Source: Candidatus Gallispira edinburgensis (GTDB lineage Bacteria; Bacillota; Clostridia; Lachnospirales; CAG-274). Taken from it: a stretch of 64,000 nt of DNA. Positions 1 through 10,776 of this stretch are shown piece after piece. The translations under genes and the position numbers were made by a program. The notes under the pieces are model-generated. The model had not been told where the DNA came from. It searched no databases and saw only the letters and a list, made by a program, of their open reading frames with translations. Each line of letters opens with the position of its first letter. Position 1 is the stretch's first letter. Location: NCBI GenBank assembly GCA_904395805.1, contig CAJFNV010000045.1:1-64000 (forward strand), in the 5' to 3' direction.

Positions 1-65
1 AAGCAAAAAATATCTTAATATTCTATGCATTTCAAAGGTGTCACTCCCGCAACACCCTTATTACA

Positions 66-3000
66 TTAAGCCTCTTTAGCGCTTGCAGCTTCTCTCTGCT
101 CCTTTGCAAGATTCTTCTCAGCCACGCTGAGCATAAGCTTTATTCTGTTTACCTGATTAACCTCACTTGCGCCCGGGTCATAATCAATAGCAACAATATT
201 ACTGTTTTTATTTCTTCTCTTTAATTCCTTTATAACACCCTTGCCTGTCACATGGTTAGGCAGGCAGGCAAAAGGCTGAGTACAGATATTGTTAGTCACA
301 CCGCTATGTATAAGCTCCAGAAGTTCGGCAGTAAGGAACCAGCCCTCGCCGGTCTGATTACCCATACTTACAACATCTTCAGCAAGAGCGCCAAGCTCTG
401 CAATATCCATAGGTCTTTCAAATCTCTTGCTTGCTTCAAGAGCATCACTCATAGGACGTCTGTAGTTTTCAATAAACTTAATTCCCACATTAGCTATAAC
501 AGTATTTCTGTGACTCATACCCAGATACATTTCCTTGTACTTATTGTTATATAAACTGTAAGTAAAGAAATTGATAAGATCAGGCACTACAGCCTCCGCA
601 CCCTCATTTTCAAGAAGAGTAACAATATCATTATTTGCTGTAGGGTGGAACTTTACAAGTATCTCACCTACAACTCCGACCTTTGGCTTTACATGACTTT
701 CATCAAGAGGAAGCTCATCGAAGTCTTTTATAATTGCCTTAACATTTTTCTTGAATTCTGAATAGCTTCTTTTTATGACAGCCTTTTTACAAATCTCATT
801 CCACTTTTCATAAAGAGCATTGGCAGAACCCTTGACCTTTTCATAAGGTCTTGTCTTGTAAAGAACTCTCATAAACAAATCGCCGTAGAGTATTGACTGT
901 AAAAGTCCTATTGCAAGCTTAGGGGTGATCTTAAATCCCGGATTCTTTTCAATACCGCTTGCACTTACGGAAATTACGGGAACATGTCCGAAACCTGCAT
1001 TTTTAAGAGCACGTCTTATAAATCCTATATAATTCGTAGCTCTGCAGCCGCCTCCTGTCTGGCTTATCATAACCGATACATTGTCTGTATCATACTTTCC
1101 TGACTGTAAAGCTCTTAAAAGCTGACCGACTACAATAAGAGCCGGATAACAGGCATCGTTGTTTACATACTTAAGACCAATGTCAATACAGCCTCTGTCA
1201 ATTGCAGGCATAAGCACGATGTTGTAACCACAGTTTTTCATTGCCTCTTTGGCAATATCAAAATGAATAGGTGACATCTGAGGCATAAGTATTGTATGAT
1301 TTTTCTTCATTTCCTTTGTGAATACAACTCTTTCAGGCCTATCAGCAGCATGTTTAGGCTTAAAGTCCTTCTGACGTCTTTCTTCAAGAGCAGCAAAGAG
1401 AGAACGTATTCTTATTCTTGCTGAACCAAGGTTACTTACCTCATCTATTTTAAGAAGAGTATATACCTTTCCCGTTGCAGCTAAAATGTCGTGGACCTCA
1501 TCAGTCGTTACGGCATCAAGACCGCAGCCAAAGCTGTTAAGCTGTATAAGCTCAATATTCTTCTGATCTCTTACATAACTTGCCGCAGCATAAAGTCTTG
1601 AATGATAAGCCCACTGATCTCTTACATTAAGAGGTCTTGGCACCTTATCAACACCTAAGTGTGCAATGCTGTCCTCTGTAAGTACGGCAACGCCATAGCT
1701 CACTATCATTTCAGGTATACCATGATTTATTTCAGGGTCAATATGATAAGGACGTCCCGCAATAACAATACCTGTCATTTCGTTTTCTTCAATATACTTA
1801 AGGGTTTCTTCGCCCTTCTTTCTCATATCCTCTCTGAAATTAAGCTGTTCCCTGTAAGCAAGTCTTGCAGCCCTTTCCACTTCCTTCTTGTCTATATCAG
1901 GGAATTCCTCCTGTAATCTTCTTACAAGAACATCCTCATTATTAAGACTGAAGAACGGATTTCTGAAATCTATTCCCAGTTCTCTTATTTCCTCAACATT
2001 ATTCTTTATATTCTCGGGATAGCTTGTTACGATAGGACAGTTATAATTATTGTCCGCATCGTCTATCTCTTTCTTTTCGTAAGCAACACAAGGATAGAAT
2101 ATAAATTTAACTCCGTCCTTAATAAGGCTCATAATATGCCCGTGAACTATCTTTGCAGGATAGCATGCTGACTCACTCGGTATTGACTCAATACCCATTT
2201 CATATATCTGCCTGCTGCTCTTCGGACTGAGCTTAACACTGTAGCCAAGCTCTGTAAAGAATGTAAACCACAGCGGATAATCCTCATACATATTAAGAAC
2301 TCTCGGTATACCCACGACACCTCTTTTGGCCTCTTCCTCCGGTATCGGAGTATAATTGAAAAGTCTGTTGTACTTATACTCAAAAAGGTTAGGCACACAG
2401 CCTGTAGCTGCCTCCTTGCCAAGACCTCTCTCGCATCTGTTGCCTGAAATAAAGCGTCTGTTTCCGCTGAATTTATTTATAGTCAAAAGACAGTTGTTAC
2501 CGCAGCCCTTACATCTTGTAAAGCTGGTGCTTACGCTAAGGTCATCAAGTTCTTCCCTTGAAAGAAGTGTAGACTTTTCACCTTCAACATATTTATCCCT
2601 TGCTATAACAGCAGCACCAAAGGCACCCATTATACCGCTTATATCGGGACGTATAGCATTTCTTGTTGATATAAGTTCAAAACTTCTTAAAACAGCCTCA
2701 TTGTAAAATGTACCGCCCTGTACTACAATATGCTTTCCCATTTCCGTAGGATCAGTTATCTTAATAACTTTCTGGAGTGCATTTTTGATTACGGAATAGG
2801 CAAGTCCCGCTGAAATATCAGCTACCTCGGCACCCTCTTTCTGTGCCTGCTTAACTCTTGAATTCATAAACACAGTACATCTTGAACCAAGGTCAATAGG
2901 ACTCTTTGCAAAAAGAGCTACCTTTGCAAATTCCTGTACACTTAAATTAAGGCTCTTTGCAAATGTTTCAATAAATGAGCCGCAGCCTGCAGAACAGGCT

Positions 3001-4322
3001 TCATTTAAAAGCACGCTGTCAATAACACCGTCTTTAATTCTTATACATTTCATATCCTGACCGCCAATGTCGAGAATAAAGTCAACATCAGGGTCAAAGA
3101 ATGCAGCAGCCTTATAGTGAGCAACGGTTTCAATTTCACCCAGATCCACCATAAGTGCCTCTTTTATAAGTCCTTCACCATATCCTGTTACACAGGCCTT
3201 TTTGATTTCCACACCTTCAGGCATAATGTTATATATATGCTTAAGAGCGTTCATTATCATTTTTAAAGGATTACCCTCATTACCTGCATAGAATGAGTAT
3301 AAAAGCTCACCGTTTTCACTTATAAGGGCAAGCTTTGATGTTGTAGAACCTGAATCAATTCCAAGAAAAGCATTTCCCTTATATGTATCAAGGTCACCCT
3401 TTTTAACAACAGCCTTATTATGCCTTTCCTTAAAAGCATTGTATTCCTCTTCACTGTTAAAAAGAGGCTCAAGTCTGTTTATTTCCATTGTCAGGTGCTT
3501 TTCACCGCTTAAATTTCTTATAAGGGTATCAAAATCAAAGCGGTCCTCGGGATTTGAAGATAAAGCACTTCCCATAGCAGCAAAGAGGTGTGAATTTTCA
3601 ACCTCAATGACTTCATCATCACTTAAATTAAGTACGTCTATAAACCTTGCCTTTAATTCTGTTAAAAAATGCAGAGGTCCGCCTAAAAAGGCAACTCTTC
3701 CCTTAATAGGCTTGCCACAGGCAAGACCGCTTATTGTCTGATTAACAACAGCCTGGAATATAGATACCGCAAGGTCGGATTTAGCAGCACCCTCGTTAAT
3801 AAGGGGCTGAATATCAGTTTTTGCAAACACACCGCATCTTGCTGCAATAGGATAAATTACATTGTAATTCTTTGCATATTCGTTAAGCCCTTCGGCATCA
3901 GTCTGGAGAAGTGAAGCCATCTGATCGATAAATGAGCCTGTACCTCCGGCACATATACCGTTCATTCTCTGCTCTATTCCACCTCTGAAATATATTATCT
4001 TAGCATCCTCTCCGCCTATTTCAATGGCTACATCAGTCTGCGGTGCCACAGTATCAATAGCATTGCTTACGGCAACAACCTCCTGTATAAAAGGTATGCC
4101 TATCCACTCAGCAATTGACAATCCGCCGCTTCCTGTGATCATAGCAGAAAATGTAACATTTCCCACAGCATCTCTTGCATCCTTTATAAGCCCCAAAAGG
4201 GTTTCCTGAATATTGGAACGGTGACGTCTGTAATCTTTAAAAACAATATTGTTGTTTTCATCAAGCACAACCAGTTTTATTGTAGTCGAGCCGATATCTA
4301 CACCTGTTCTGTATTTATTCAT
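66..4322 (-). CDS. Acyl-CoA dehydratase activase-related fusion protein (two BcrAD/BadFG ASKHA ATPase domains + DUF2229/2-hydroxyacyl-CoA dehydratase-like region)
   Basis: 1418 aa; two ASKHA motifs ([24 protein letters not shown]), [17 protein letters not shown] Cys cluster, SESACYPAK. Confidence 0.9.
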   Translation of the reverse strand: MNKYRTGVDIGSTTIKLVVLDENNNIVFKDYRRHRSNIQETLLGLIKDARDAVGNVTFSAMITGSGGLSIAEWIGIPFIQEVVAVSNAIDTVAPQTDVAIEIGGEDAKIIYFRGGIEQRMNGICAGGTGSFIDQMASLLQTDAEGLNEYAKNYNVIYPIAARCGVFAKTDIQPLINEGAAKSDLAVSIFQAVVNQTISGLACGKPIKGRVAFLGGPLHFLTELKARFIDVLNLSDDEVIEVENSHLFAAMGSALSSNPEDRFDFDTLIRNLSGEKHLTMEINRLEPLFNSEEEYNAFKERHNKAVVKKGDLDTYKGNAFLGIDSGSTTSKLALISENGELLYSFYAGNEGNPLKMIMNALKHIYNIMPEGVEIKKACVTGYGEGLIKEALMVDLGEIETVAHYKAAAFFDPDVDFILDIGGQDMKCIRIKDGVIDSVLLNEACSAGCGSFIETFAKSLNLSVQEFAKVALFAKSPIDLGSRCTVFMNSRVKQAQKEGAEVADISAGLAYSVIKNALQKVIKITDPTEMGKHIVVQGGTFYNEAVLRSFELISTRNAIRPDISGIMGAFGAAVIARDKYVEGEKSTLLSREELDDLSVSTSFTRCKGCGNNCLLTINKFSGNRRFISGNRCERGLGKEAATGCVPNLFEYKYNRLFNYTPIPEEEAKRGVVGIPRVLNMYEDYPLWFTFFTELGYSVKLSPKSSRQIYEMGIESIPSESACYPAKIVHGHIMSLIKDGVKFIFYPCVAYEKKEIDDADNNYNCPIVTSYPENIKNNVEEIRELGIDFRNPFFSLNNEDVLVRRLQEEFPDIDKKEVERAARLAYREQLNFREDMRKKGEETLKYIEENEMTGIVIAGRPYHIDPEINHGIPEMIVSYGVAVLTEDSIAHLGVDKVPRPLNVRDQWAYHSRLYAAASYVRDQKNIELIQLNSFGCGLDAVTTDEVHDILAATGKVYTLLKIDEVSNLGSARIRIRSLFAALEERRQKDFKPKHAADRPERVVFTKEMKKNHTILMPQMSPIHFDIAKEAMKNCGYNIVLMPAIDRGCIDIGLKYVNNDACYPALIVVGQLLRALQSGKYDTDNVSVMISQTGGGCRATNYIGFIRRALKNAGFGHVPVISVSASGIEKNPGFKITPKLAIGLLQSILYGDLFMRVLYKTRPYEKVKGSANALYEKWNEICKKAVIKRSYSEFKKNVKAIIKDFDELPLDESHVKPKVGVVGEILVKFHPTANNDIVTLLENEGAEAVVPDLINFFTYSLYNNKYKEMYLGMSHRNTVIANVGIKFIENYRRPMSDALEASKRFERPMDIAELGALAEDVVSMGNQTGEGWFLTAELLELIHSGVTNNICTQPFACLPNHVTGKGVIKELKRRNKNSNIVAIDYDPGASEVNQVNRIKLMLSVAEKNLAKEQREAASAKEA

Positions 4323-4478
4323 AAAAAACTCTCCCTCTGATTATCTGTTTTTACCATATTGTTCTTTATTAAAGCTATGATAAAATATCAAAGCCTTAAT
4401 AATTTATTATACTACATCTTTCAACAAAATTCAATAACAAACATTATATTTTGTTAGACAGCTAACAATTATTTTATC

Positions 4479-6002
4479 TTACATGAATGCCTGATCCTCA
4501 TACTTAAAATAATAGAATCTTGCCTCTTCACTTTCCTCTCTGTCACCGCTGAGGGCATATATACCGACCAAAGTTCCCGTATGTCTTTTTCTGTCACCGG
4601 GCACACCTTCATCGCATAGATATATACATTTTGGCAGTTTTGCAGCTATTTTCCACTTTGTACCATCTGTACTGTAATAAAATGATCTGTCAAGTCCTTT
4701 TACAACCACTCTGAGATAAACAACATCACAATCAACATCAGTTATAACAGTTACTCTTTCTTCTCCTCTGTTTCTGTTTATGACAAGCTCAAGTCCTTCA
4801 CTGCATCTGCCGAAGCGAATATAGCTTGCAGTTGAATAATAGCATGTTATTCCCGCCTGATAGTCTATATCCTGTGGATCAAATTTAAGCTTTGTTTCAG
4901 CAGCATAGCTTAATTCCTGTTCACGCCTTACAAGTGTATTCTTAGCACTTACATCACATAAATAGCCTTTCTGTGTGTTTATTTTAAGGCAGTCCTCTTC
5001 AAAGCTCAGGTGATCATTGTCAGGATTTCTCACCCACTCCCAGTCAAGTGAAAGCTTCCCCTCCGAAAAGTCATAATATGTATTCTTCTCATATTCGGTT
5101 ACGGGAAGATCAGGCATATCCTGTTCAAGACTTGGCTTTCTGTCATTTATTACAAACCAGCCGTCATCAGTCCAGTGTACAGGGTCAAGAGCTGTTTCCC
5201 TGCCTACAGTAGTATAGTTGCCGCCGTTTCTTCTGCCGCAGAGATACATACACCACCATTCACCCTTCTGAGTTTCAACAATATCTCCGTGTCCGCTTCT
5301 CTGTATAAGTGCATCAGGATCAGTCTGTCTTAAAACAGGGTTATATGGACACTCTTCATAGGGACCATACAGATTTTTGCTTCTTGCAATATTTATGCCA
5401 TGACCATAGCCTGTACCCCCTTCTGCCACTACTGCATAATAATAGCCGTTTCTCTTAAAAATATGAGGGCCTTCCGGGCATCTTTCACCTGTACCCGCCC
5501 ACACCTGCTTTATTTCACCTGTAATTTCGGTGCATTCATCATTAAGAGGAACAACGGTTATTGCAGGAGCAATTATCATATAGTGCTTTCCGTCATCATC
5601 CACAAAATGAGAAGGATCAATATTGTCAACAGGCAGTACTACAGGCCTGCTGTAAGGACCTTCCGGTTTGTCAGATGTCATTACAAGCTGACTTCTCATA
5701 GGACTTTTGCTCATATCTTCGGAATTATGCCTTAATGTGGCAAATATATAAAACTTACCATTATAATATGATATGTCAGGCGCCCATATTCCTCTTGAGT
5801 CAAGAGTTTCACTTAAATCAAGATAATCACTTTCGGTAATGGCATGACCTATCAATTCCCAGTGGACAAGATCCTTTGAATGTGAAATAGGTATCGCAGG
5901 AAAATACTGAAAACTTGAATTTACTTTATAATAATCATCACCAACTCTTATTACAGAGGGATCAGGGAAAAAGCCTCTGTGAACGGGATTACTGTATTTC
6001 AT
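4479..6002 (-). CDS. Glycoside hydrolase family 43 protein (beta-xylosidase/arabinofuranosidase-like)
   Basis: NPVHRGFFPDPSVIRVGDDYY, HSKDLVHWELIG, GIWAPDISYYNGKFYIF; start placed at MKYSNPV inside the longer ORF. Confidence 0.9.
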   Translation of the reverse strand: MKYSNPVHRGFFPDPSVIRVGDDYYKVNSSFQYFPAIPISHSKDLVHWELIGHAITESDYLDLSETLDSRGIWAPDISYYNGKFYIFATLRHNSEDMSKSPMRSQLVMTSDKPEGPYSRPVVLPVDNIDPSHFVDDDGKHYMIIAPAITVVPLNDECTEITGEIKQVWAGTGERCPEGPHIFKRNGYYYAVVAEGGTGYGHGINIARSKNLYGPYEECPYNPVLRQTDPDALIQRSGHGDIVETQKGEWWCMYLCGRRNGGNYTTVGRETALDPVHWTDDGWFVINDRKPSLEQDMPDLPVTEYEKNTYYDFSEGKLSLDWEWVRNPDNDHLSFEEDCLKINTQKGYLCDVSAKNTLVRREQELSYAAETKLKFDPQDIDYQAGITCYYSTASYIRFGRCSEGLELVINRNRGEERVTVITDVDCDVVYLRVVVKGLDRSFYYSTDGTKWKIAAKLPKCIYLCDEGVPGDRKRHTGTLVGIYALSGDREESEEARFYYFKYEDQAFM

Positions 6003-6298
6003 AATAGCCTCCTGATTTCTTATTATTAACATATTAATTATAACATTGCACAAATTTTAGTCAACAGATTTTTGCAGAAAAAACGTCATATTTTCCCTTT
6101 TGTACACAATAAATACATATTTCATTTACAAATATTTAACACTTATAAATTTAGCACTGATATTGTAAAAAATAAGTTAAAAAATTATAAAATTTTTCTT
6201 GACAAATCACAAAATTGGAATACAATATATATTGAAAGATATATTTTACATTATATGGAAGGAGGAAGCCAATTATATTATAATTGGTCATTCAAATT

Positions 6299-6556
6299 AT
6301 GAAGAAGTATTTAATGATGGCAGCAGTTGTAGGTGTTATGAGTTTTTCTCTTATGGGTTGTGGTTCAACAGATACTACTACTCCTGATGCAGGTACAGAA
6401 GAAGAAACTGTAGTTGAAGAAGAGACTGCAGCTGAAGAGGAAACTGTAGCTGAGGAAGAAACAGCAGCTGAAGAAGAGACTACAGCTGAGGAAGAAACAG
6501 CAGCTGATGCTGAGGCTGATGCTGATGCAGAAGTAGTTACAGATGCTGCTAACTAA
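6299..6556 (+). CDS. Small secreted lipoprotein with EEETxA hexapeptide repeats
   Basis: MKKYLMMAAVVGVMSFSLMGCGS signal peptide/lipobox; six 18-bp repeats; upstream GGAGG. A TTG start at 6284 is also possible. Confidence 0.7.
   Translation: MKKYLMMAAVVGVMSFSLMGCGSTDTTTPDAGTEEETVVEEETAAEEETVAEEETAAEEETTAEEETAADAEADADAEVVTDAAN
6398..6505 (+). repeat. In-frame 18-bp tandem repeat x6 (EEETVV/EEETAA/EEETVA/...)
   Basis: Direct reading of sequence. Confidence 0.95.
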
Positions 6557-6576
6557 TAACAAATTCTACTTATCTT

Positions 6577-6606
6577 AACGGAGGCTTCAAAGCCTCCGTT
6601 TTCCTT
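6577..6606 (+). terminator. Rho-independent terminator
   Basis: AACGGAGGCTT ca AAGCCTCCGTT followed by T-rich tail. Confidence 0.9.
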
Positions 6607-6619
6607 TATATAAAAAATT

Positions 6620-6757
6620 AAGGCTCAACAATTTTTGGTGTGGTTCATTTTATTGTCTCTATTTACAACTCCCTCACAGGCTCCCTTGTAAGGGAGCTGT
6701 CAGCGTAGCTGACTGAGGGTTTTCCGTTAAACCACACTATTGGGCAAAGAGTCAAAA
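6620..6757. repeat. Dispersed intergenic repeat, copy 1 (imperfect terminal inverted repeats)
   Basis: CTCAACAATTTTTGGTGTGGTT...GGCTCCCTTGTAAGGGAGCTGTCAGCGTAGCTGACTGAGGG...AACCACACTATTGGGCAAAGAGTC; shares core with 15785-16012. Confidence 0.8.
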
Positions 6758-6763
6758 TAAACA

Positions 6764-6849
6764 AGGGACAGTATACTGATATGATTTCTACAGCAGATTT
6801 GGCTATTTACCTCATCTACTTAAGAATAATCATATCAACCACTGTCCCT
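6764..6849 (-). terminator. Long-loop hairpin downstream of pgi, probable terminator
   Basis: AGGGACAGT...ACTGTCCCT outer stem plus inner ATATGATT/AATCATAT; T-rich tail on minus strand. Confidence 0.6.
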
Positions 6850-6887
6850 AAAATAATTATATTTATTACACTATTAATAAAACCCAG

Positions 6888-8228
6888 TTACTGGAGTCTT
6901 GCTTCAAGCTCAGCCTTCTGTTCTTCATATCCCGGCTTGCCAAGGAGGGCAAACATATTCTTCTTATAAGCCTCAACACCGGGCTGATCAAATGGATTAA
7001 CACCAAGCATGTAACCGCTTATAGCAAGAGCCTTTTCAAAGAAGTAAACAAGCTGTCCGAAATGATAAGCATCAGCCTTTTCAATCTCAATTACCATAGT
7101 AGGCACACCGCCGTCGACATGAGCAAGGAATGTACCGCCGTAAGCCTTTGAATTTACATACTGAATACTCTTGTCAGCAAGGAAGTTAAGACCGTCAAGA
7201 TTTTCTTCATCAGCCTCAATTATAATATCCTTCTTTGCATTTTCTATCCACAGAACGGTTTCAAAAAGGTTTCTGCTGCCGTCCTGTATAAACTGACCGA
7301 TTGAATGCAAATCAGTTGAGAAATTTGCACTTACAGGGAATATACCCTTCTGATCCTTGCCCTCTGATTCTGCATAAAGCTGCTTGTACCACTCGCCAAA
7401 CATAGTAAGAGAAGGCTCATAGTTTGCAAGGATTTCAATAACCTTGCCCTTTCTGTAAAGTATATTTCTCAACGCCGCATACTTTAAGCAGTCATTGTTC
7501 ATAAGATCGTCATTCTTATACTTTTCAGCAGCATCCTGAGCGCCTTTCATAACTGCATCCACATCAATACCTGCAGCAGCCATAAGGAGAATACCAACAG
7601 GAGTAAGCACAGAAAATCTTCCGCCTATATCATCTGTAATTACAAATGTTTCATAGCCTTCCTTATCTGCAAGAGACTTTAAAGCACCTCTTGCCTTATC
7701 TGTAGTGGCAAATATTCTTTCCTTAGCGCCTTCCTTGCCATACTTATCTTCAACCATTTTCTTGAAAATTCTGAAAGCAATAGCAGGCTCTGTTGTTGTA
7801 CCTGACTTTGAAATTACATTAACAGAAAAATCTCTGTCACCGATCATTTCAATAATATCGCTTAAATAGTCAGAGCTTATGCTGTTGCCCACAAAGTAAA
7901 TATCAGGAAGTCCCGGATGCTTTTTATTGTTGTAGTTATTTCCGTTAATAAAATCAAGAGCAGCTCTTCCGCCTAAGTATGAACCGCCTATACCTATTAC
8001 AACAAGTACCTCGCTGTTAGACTGAATTTTCTTTGCAGCAGCCTTCATTCTTTCAAATTCTTCCTTGTCGTAGTCAAAAGGCAGATTGACCCAGCCAATA
8101 AAGTCATTGCCTGCGCCTTTCCCTGAATACAAAAGTTCACTTGCCATTTTTACGGCAGGCTCAATTTTAGGTAACTCATCCTCCCTTACAAAATTTTTAA
8201 CACCGTTTAATTTTAATGTAATGCCCAT
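6888..8228 (-). CDS. pgi: Glucose-6-phosphate isomerase
   Basis: [53 protein letters not shown]. Confidence 0.97.
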   Translation of the reverse strand: MGITLKLNGVKNFVREDELPKIEPAVKMASELLYSGKGAGNDFIGWVNLPFDYDKEEFERMKAAAKKIQSNSEVLVVIGIGGSYLGGRAALDFINGNNYNNKKHPGLPDIYFVGNSISSDYLSDIIEMIGDRDFSVNVISKSGTTTEPAIAFRIFKKMVEDKYGKEGAKERIFATTDKARGALKSLADKEGYETFVITDDIGGRFSVLTPVGILLMAAAGIDVDAVMKGAQDAAEKYKNDDLMNNDCLKYAALRNILYRKGKVIEILANYEPSLTMFGEWYKQLYAESEGKDQKGIFPVSANFSTDLHSIGQFIQDGSRNLFETVLWIENAKKDIIIEADEENLDGLNFLADKSIQYVNSKAYGGTFLAHVDGGVPTMVIEIEKADAYHFGQLVYFFEKALAISGYMLGVNPFDQPGVEAYKKNMFALLGKPGYEEQKAELEARLQ

Positions 8229-8344
8229 TTTATGTATACCTCCATTAATTTATTTAATCTTAGTATAGCATAACTTTCATATATTTTCCATATATTTTTT
8301 AGTATTTTTTTAATTTTTTTAGTAAAATTTTATACATTTTTTAC

Positions 8345-10195
8345 TTATCCTTCAACACTCCAGCCGACCTTTTCCATATTTGGATATGTAAGCTCCACCT
8401 TTAGCTCTTTTCCCTCAAGTTCAAAGACAGTGCAAACCGACCTTTCTCCCGACGGATTAATGTACTGTTCCTTAACATTACCTAAATTCGGTATGTTTCT
8501 CATAACCTCTCTTGACTTTTTCTCAAAGTCTGCTCTTTCGGTGTCACTCAGGCTTTTTACTTCCTCCGTTTCATCTCCCATTCCGCTGTAATATGAATCT
8601 ACTGTTATTACATTTCCCGTTTCCGCCTCAATATCTGCAAAATACACATGATAATCTGTATTCTGCTCTTCAAGATAAGGCATATCAACAGGCTCAAACA
8701 TTACGGAAAACACATTTTTATCAGAACCGTAACCATCCTCCCCTGCCTCATTATAACCACAGCTTATATTATAATCCGAACTGACAGCGCCATAAAAATA
8801 CAGTATTTCATTTTTTGCCGTTTCTACAGCCTCCTGTTCGCTTATCATACCACTGACAGGTTCTGCACGGTTTTGTTCATAAAGAGAATTTATATCATAC
8901 TGAAATTCCACAAGGGCAAGTATTTCATCATCTGTAAGCTCTCTTTCGGGATAAACAACCATATTGTTGTTTATATCAAAATACATACCGTCATCTGCAG
9001 TTCTTTCATTCATAGATTTTGAAGGTTTCATATTATTCCACTGATATTCATAGATTAGCTTATCTCTGCGGTTAAGTTCATCTCCTATGTAATCTCTGCT
9101 GTACTCTATATTTTCTGCATCAAACAATGGATTGTGTATCAGGTCATAATTGGCTATATGGTTTTCATCTGCTGCAGTGATCTCATCCGTTATATCTGTC
9201 TGTTTATTTGAAGTTTCTGATACTGCAGGAATATCTGAGTTTTTGCCTCTTATAACGCCTCCCGCAAAAACAGAAACAGATATAACTATAGCTGCCGCCG
9301 CAATACCTGTAACCGTAATATAAATTTTTGTTTTTTTGGCATTTTTGATCATATCAAATCTCCTTTTCAGTATTTTCTTGCTGCCTGCCATTTGTGTGGA
9401 AAGCATACTTTTCCTGCTTATTGATATTGCAGCAAGCTCAAGTATTACCTTCATGTACTCTGTACGCTCTTCTTCGCTCATTTTTACAGCCACAGTATAA
9501 TCGCAGGATATTTCACAATCCTCATCAATATTTTTAAGCAGAAAATATATAACAGGGTTAAACCAGTGGATACAACTCACAGCCATTGCAAACCACTTAT
9601 ATAAAATATCAAATCTCTTGTAATGAGTAAGCTCATGTTTAATTATATAATTCATTTCTTCTGTTTTTATATCCATATCTGGTATATACAGAACAGGTTT
9701 AAACAAACCAATTATCAAAGGCGAATATACCATTGACGTTTTTCTTACAGGCAAATTTTCTATCATCCCGTCTGCATAAGATTTATTATATATCGCTTTA
9801 TTATAGGCAGCATAGCTTACCAGCCTGTATATAAATATCATTGCAGCCCCGCATATCCATACATATGCCAAAACATTCATAATGTCTGTTCCCGTATTTT
9901 CCGTAACCGTGGCATTAAAAACTGTATCAGTAAAAACTCTGACATTTTCCGAACTTTTCTGCAAAGGCTCTGCAACCCTGTTTATTATATCATTTCCATA
10001 ATTTACATCTGCCGGCCTTAAAGGCAAATTAAATTTAAAAGGCAGTATAAATACTATCAATACAGCAAGCCACATATAATACTGCCACACAGGACTGAAC
10101 ACCTTTCTTGTAAAAGGCTTTATCATCAGCAGCACAACAGAAACGGCAGTTCCTGTCATCGACAGTACCAATACATTTTTAAATACTTCACCCAA
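8345..10195 (-). CDS. BlaR1/MecR1-family M56 metallopeptidase with non-PBP C-terminal extension
   Basis: IIKHELTHYKRFDILYKW zinc-protease motif, N-terminal TM helices; C-terminus lacks STxK/SxN penicillin-binding motifs. Confidence 0.85.
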   Translation of the reverse strand: MGEVFKNVLVLSMTGTAVSVVLLMIKPFTRKVFSPVWQYYMWLAVLIVFILPFKFNLPLRPADVNYGNDIINRVAEPLQKSSENVRVFTDTVFNATVTENTGTDIMNVLAYVWICGAAMIFIYRLVSYAAYNKAIYNKSYADGMIENLPVRKTSMVYSPLIIGLFKPVLYIPDMDIKTEEMNYIIKHELTHYKRFDILYKWFAMAVSCIHWFNPVIYFLLKNIDEDCEISCDYTVAVKMSEEERTEYMKVILELAAISISRKSMLSTQMAGSKKILKRRFDMIKNAKKTKIYITVTGIAAAAIVISVSVFAGGVIRGKNSDIPAVSETSNKQTDITDEITAADENHIANYDLIHNPLFDAENIEYSRDYIGDELNRRDKLIYEYQWNNMKPSKSMNERTADDGMYFDINNNMVVYPERELTDDEILALVEFQYDINSLYEQNRAEPVSGMISEQEAVETAKNEILYFYGAVSSDYNISCGYNEAGEDGYGSDKNVFSVMFEPVDMPYLEEQNTDYHVYFADIEAETGNVITVDSYYSGMGDETEEVKSLSDTERADFEKKSREVMRNIPNLGNVKEQYINPSGERSVCTVFELEGKELKVELTYPNMEKVGWSVEG

Positions 10196-10207
10196 ATCTA
10201 CACCCCC

Positions 10208-10573
10208 TTATAGCCCAAACATTTTCTTTATTTCTTCAATATCCTCCTGGGTCATATCATCACTTCTGAAAAGCGCTGCTGCAAGCTCCTTAACGGAACC
10301 ATTGTAAAGCTTTGACACAAGAATTTTTGTCTGTTCCTCTCTGTATTCCTCCTTATCTATAAGAGGTGAGTAATAATTCGTTCTTCCTATCTTATCTGAT
10401 TTAACAGCTCCCTTTTCCTCCATTCTTATAAGAAGTGTTCCTACGGTTTTATATGCCCATTTGTTATCAGGAAGTGCATCACAGACCTCCTGTATTTTCA
10501 CAGGCTTTTCTTTTTCCCACAGCACCTGCATGACCTCTAATTCCGCTCCGCTTAAGCCATGATTTTTCTTCAT
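10208..10573 (-). CDS. BlaI/MecI/CopY family transcriptional repressor
   Basis: LSGAELEVMQVLWEKEKPVKIQEVCDAL... winged helix; directly upstream of the M56 gene. Confidence 0.93.
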   Translation of the reverse strand: MKKNHGLSGAELEVMQVLWEKEKPVKIQEVCDALPDNKWAYKTVGTLLIRMEEKGAVKSDKIGRTNYYSPLIDKEEYREEQTKILVSKLYNGSVKELAAALFRSDDMTQEDIEEIKKMFGL

Positions 10574-10596
10574 TTCAAAACCTCCCTTATTTAGTC

Positions 10597-10634
10597 TTAC
10601 ATTTGTAGCACACTTATATCTTACACTTGTAAGA
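10597..10634. promoter_or_regulatory. Two BlaI/MecI-type operator palindromes
   Basis: TTACATTTGTAG and TCTTACA-CT-TGTAAGA (TACA/TGTA cores) upstream of the BlaI gene. Confidence 0.75.
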
Positions 10635-10720
10635 CTTATTTGTCAAGTAGTTTTTTGATTTTTCTTCACATAATTTATAAAATCAAATTTCAGCTTTGCT
10701 GATATTTGAAAAATAACAAA

Positions 10721-10741
10721 ACGGAGACATAAAGCCTCCGT
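10721..10741 (-). terminator. Terminator after topoisomerase A subunit
   Basis: ACGGAG...CTCCGT then T-rich (minus strand). Confidence 0.75.
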
Positions 10742-10776
10742 CAATAACATCAATATAAAATTATTCTTTATCCTGC

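Noticed and set aside
252-554. Plus-strand ORF antisense to the 66-4322 gene (and similar antisense ORFs, e.g. 2356-2706, 3439-3741)
   Set aside because: Fully inside a strongly supported CDS on the other strand; no recognisable domain.
4479-6053. Long N-terminal extension of the GH43 ORF (MCNVIINMLIIRNQEAI...)
   Set aside because: MKYSNPV start aligns with the GH43 domain beginning; the extension has no signal-peptide character.
6398-6505. Possible CRISPR-like repeat array
   Set aside because: Repeats are 18 bp, contiguous, in-frame and spacerless; coding tandem repeat.
6365-6562. 65-aa minus-strand Ser/Phe/Cys-rich ORF opposite the lipoprotein
   Set aside because: Composition is the mirror of the EEETxA tandem repeat; artefact of the repetitive sense gene.
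8345-10573. Considered as a beta-lactam resistance operon
   Set aside because: No beta-lactamase or PBP gene adjacent and no PBP motifs in the sensor domain.
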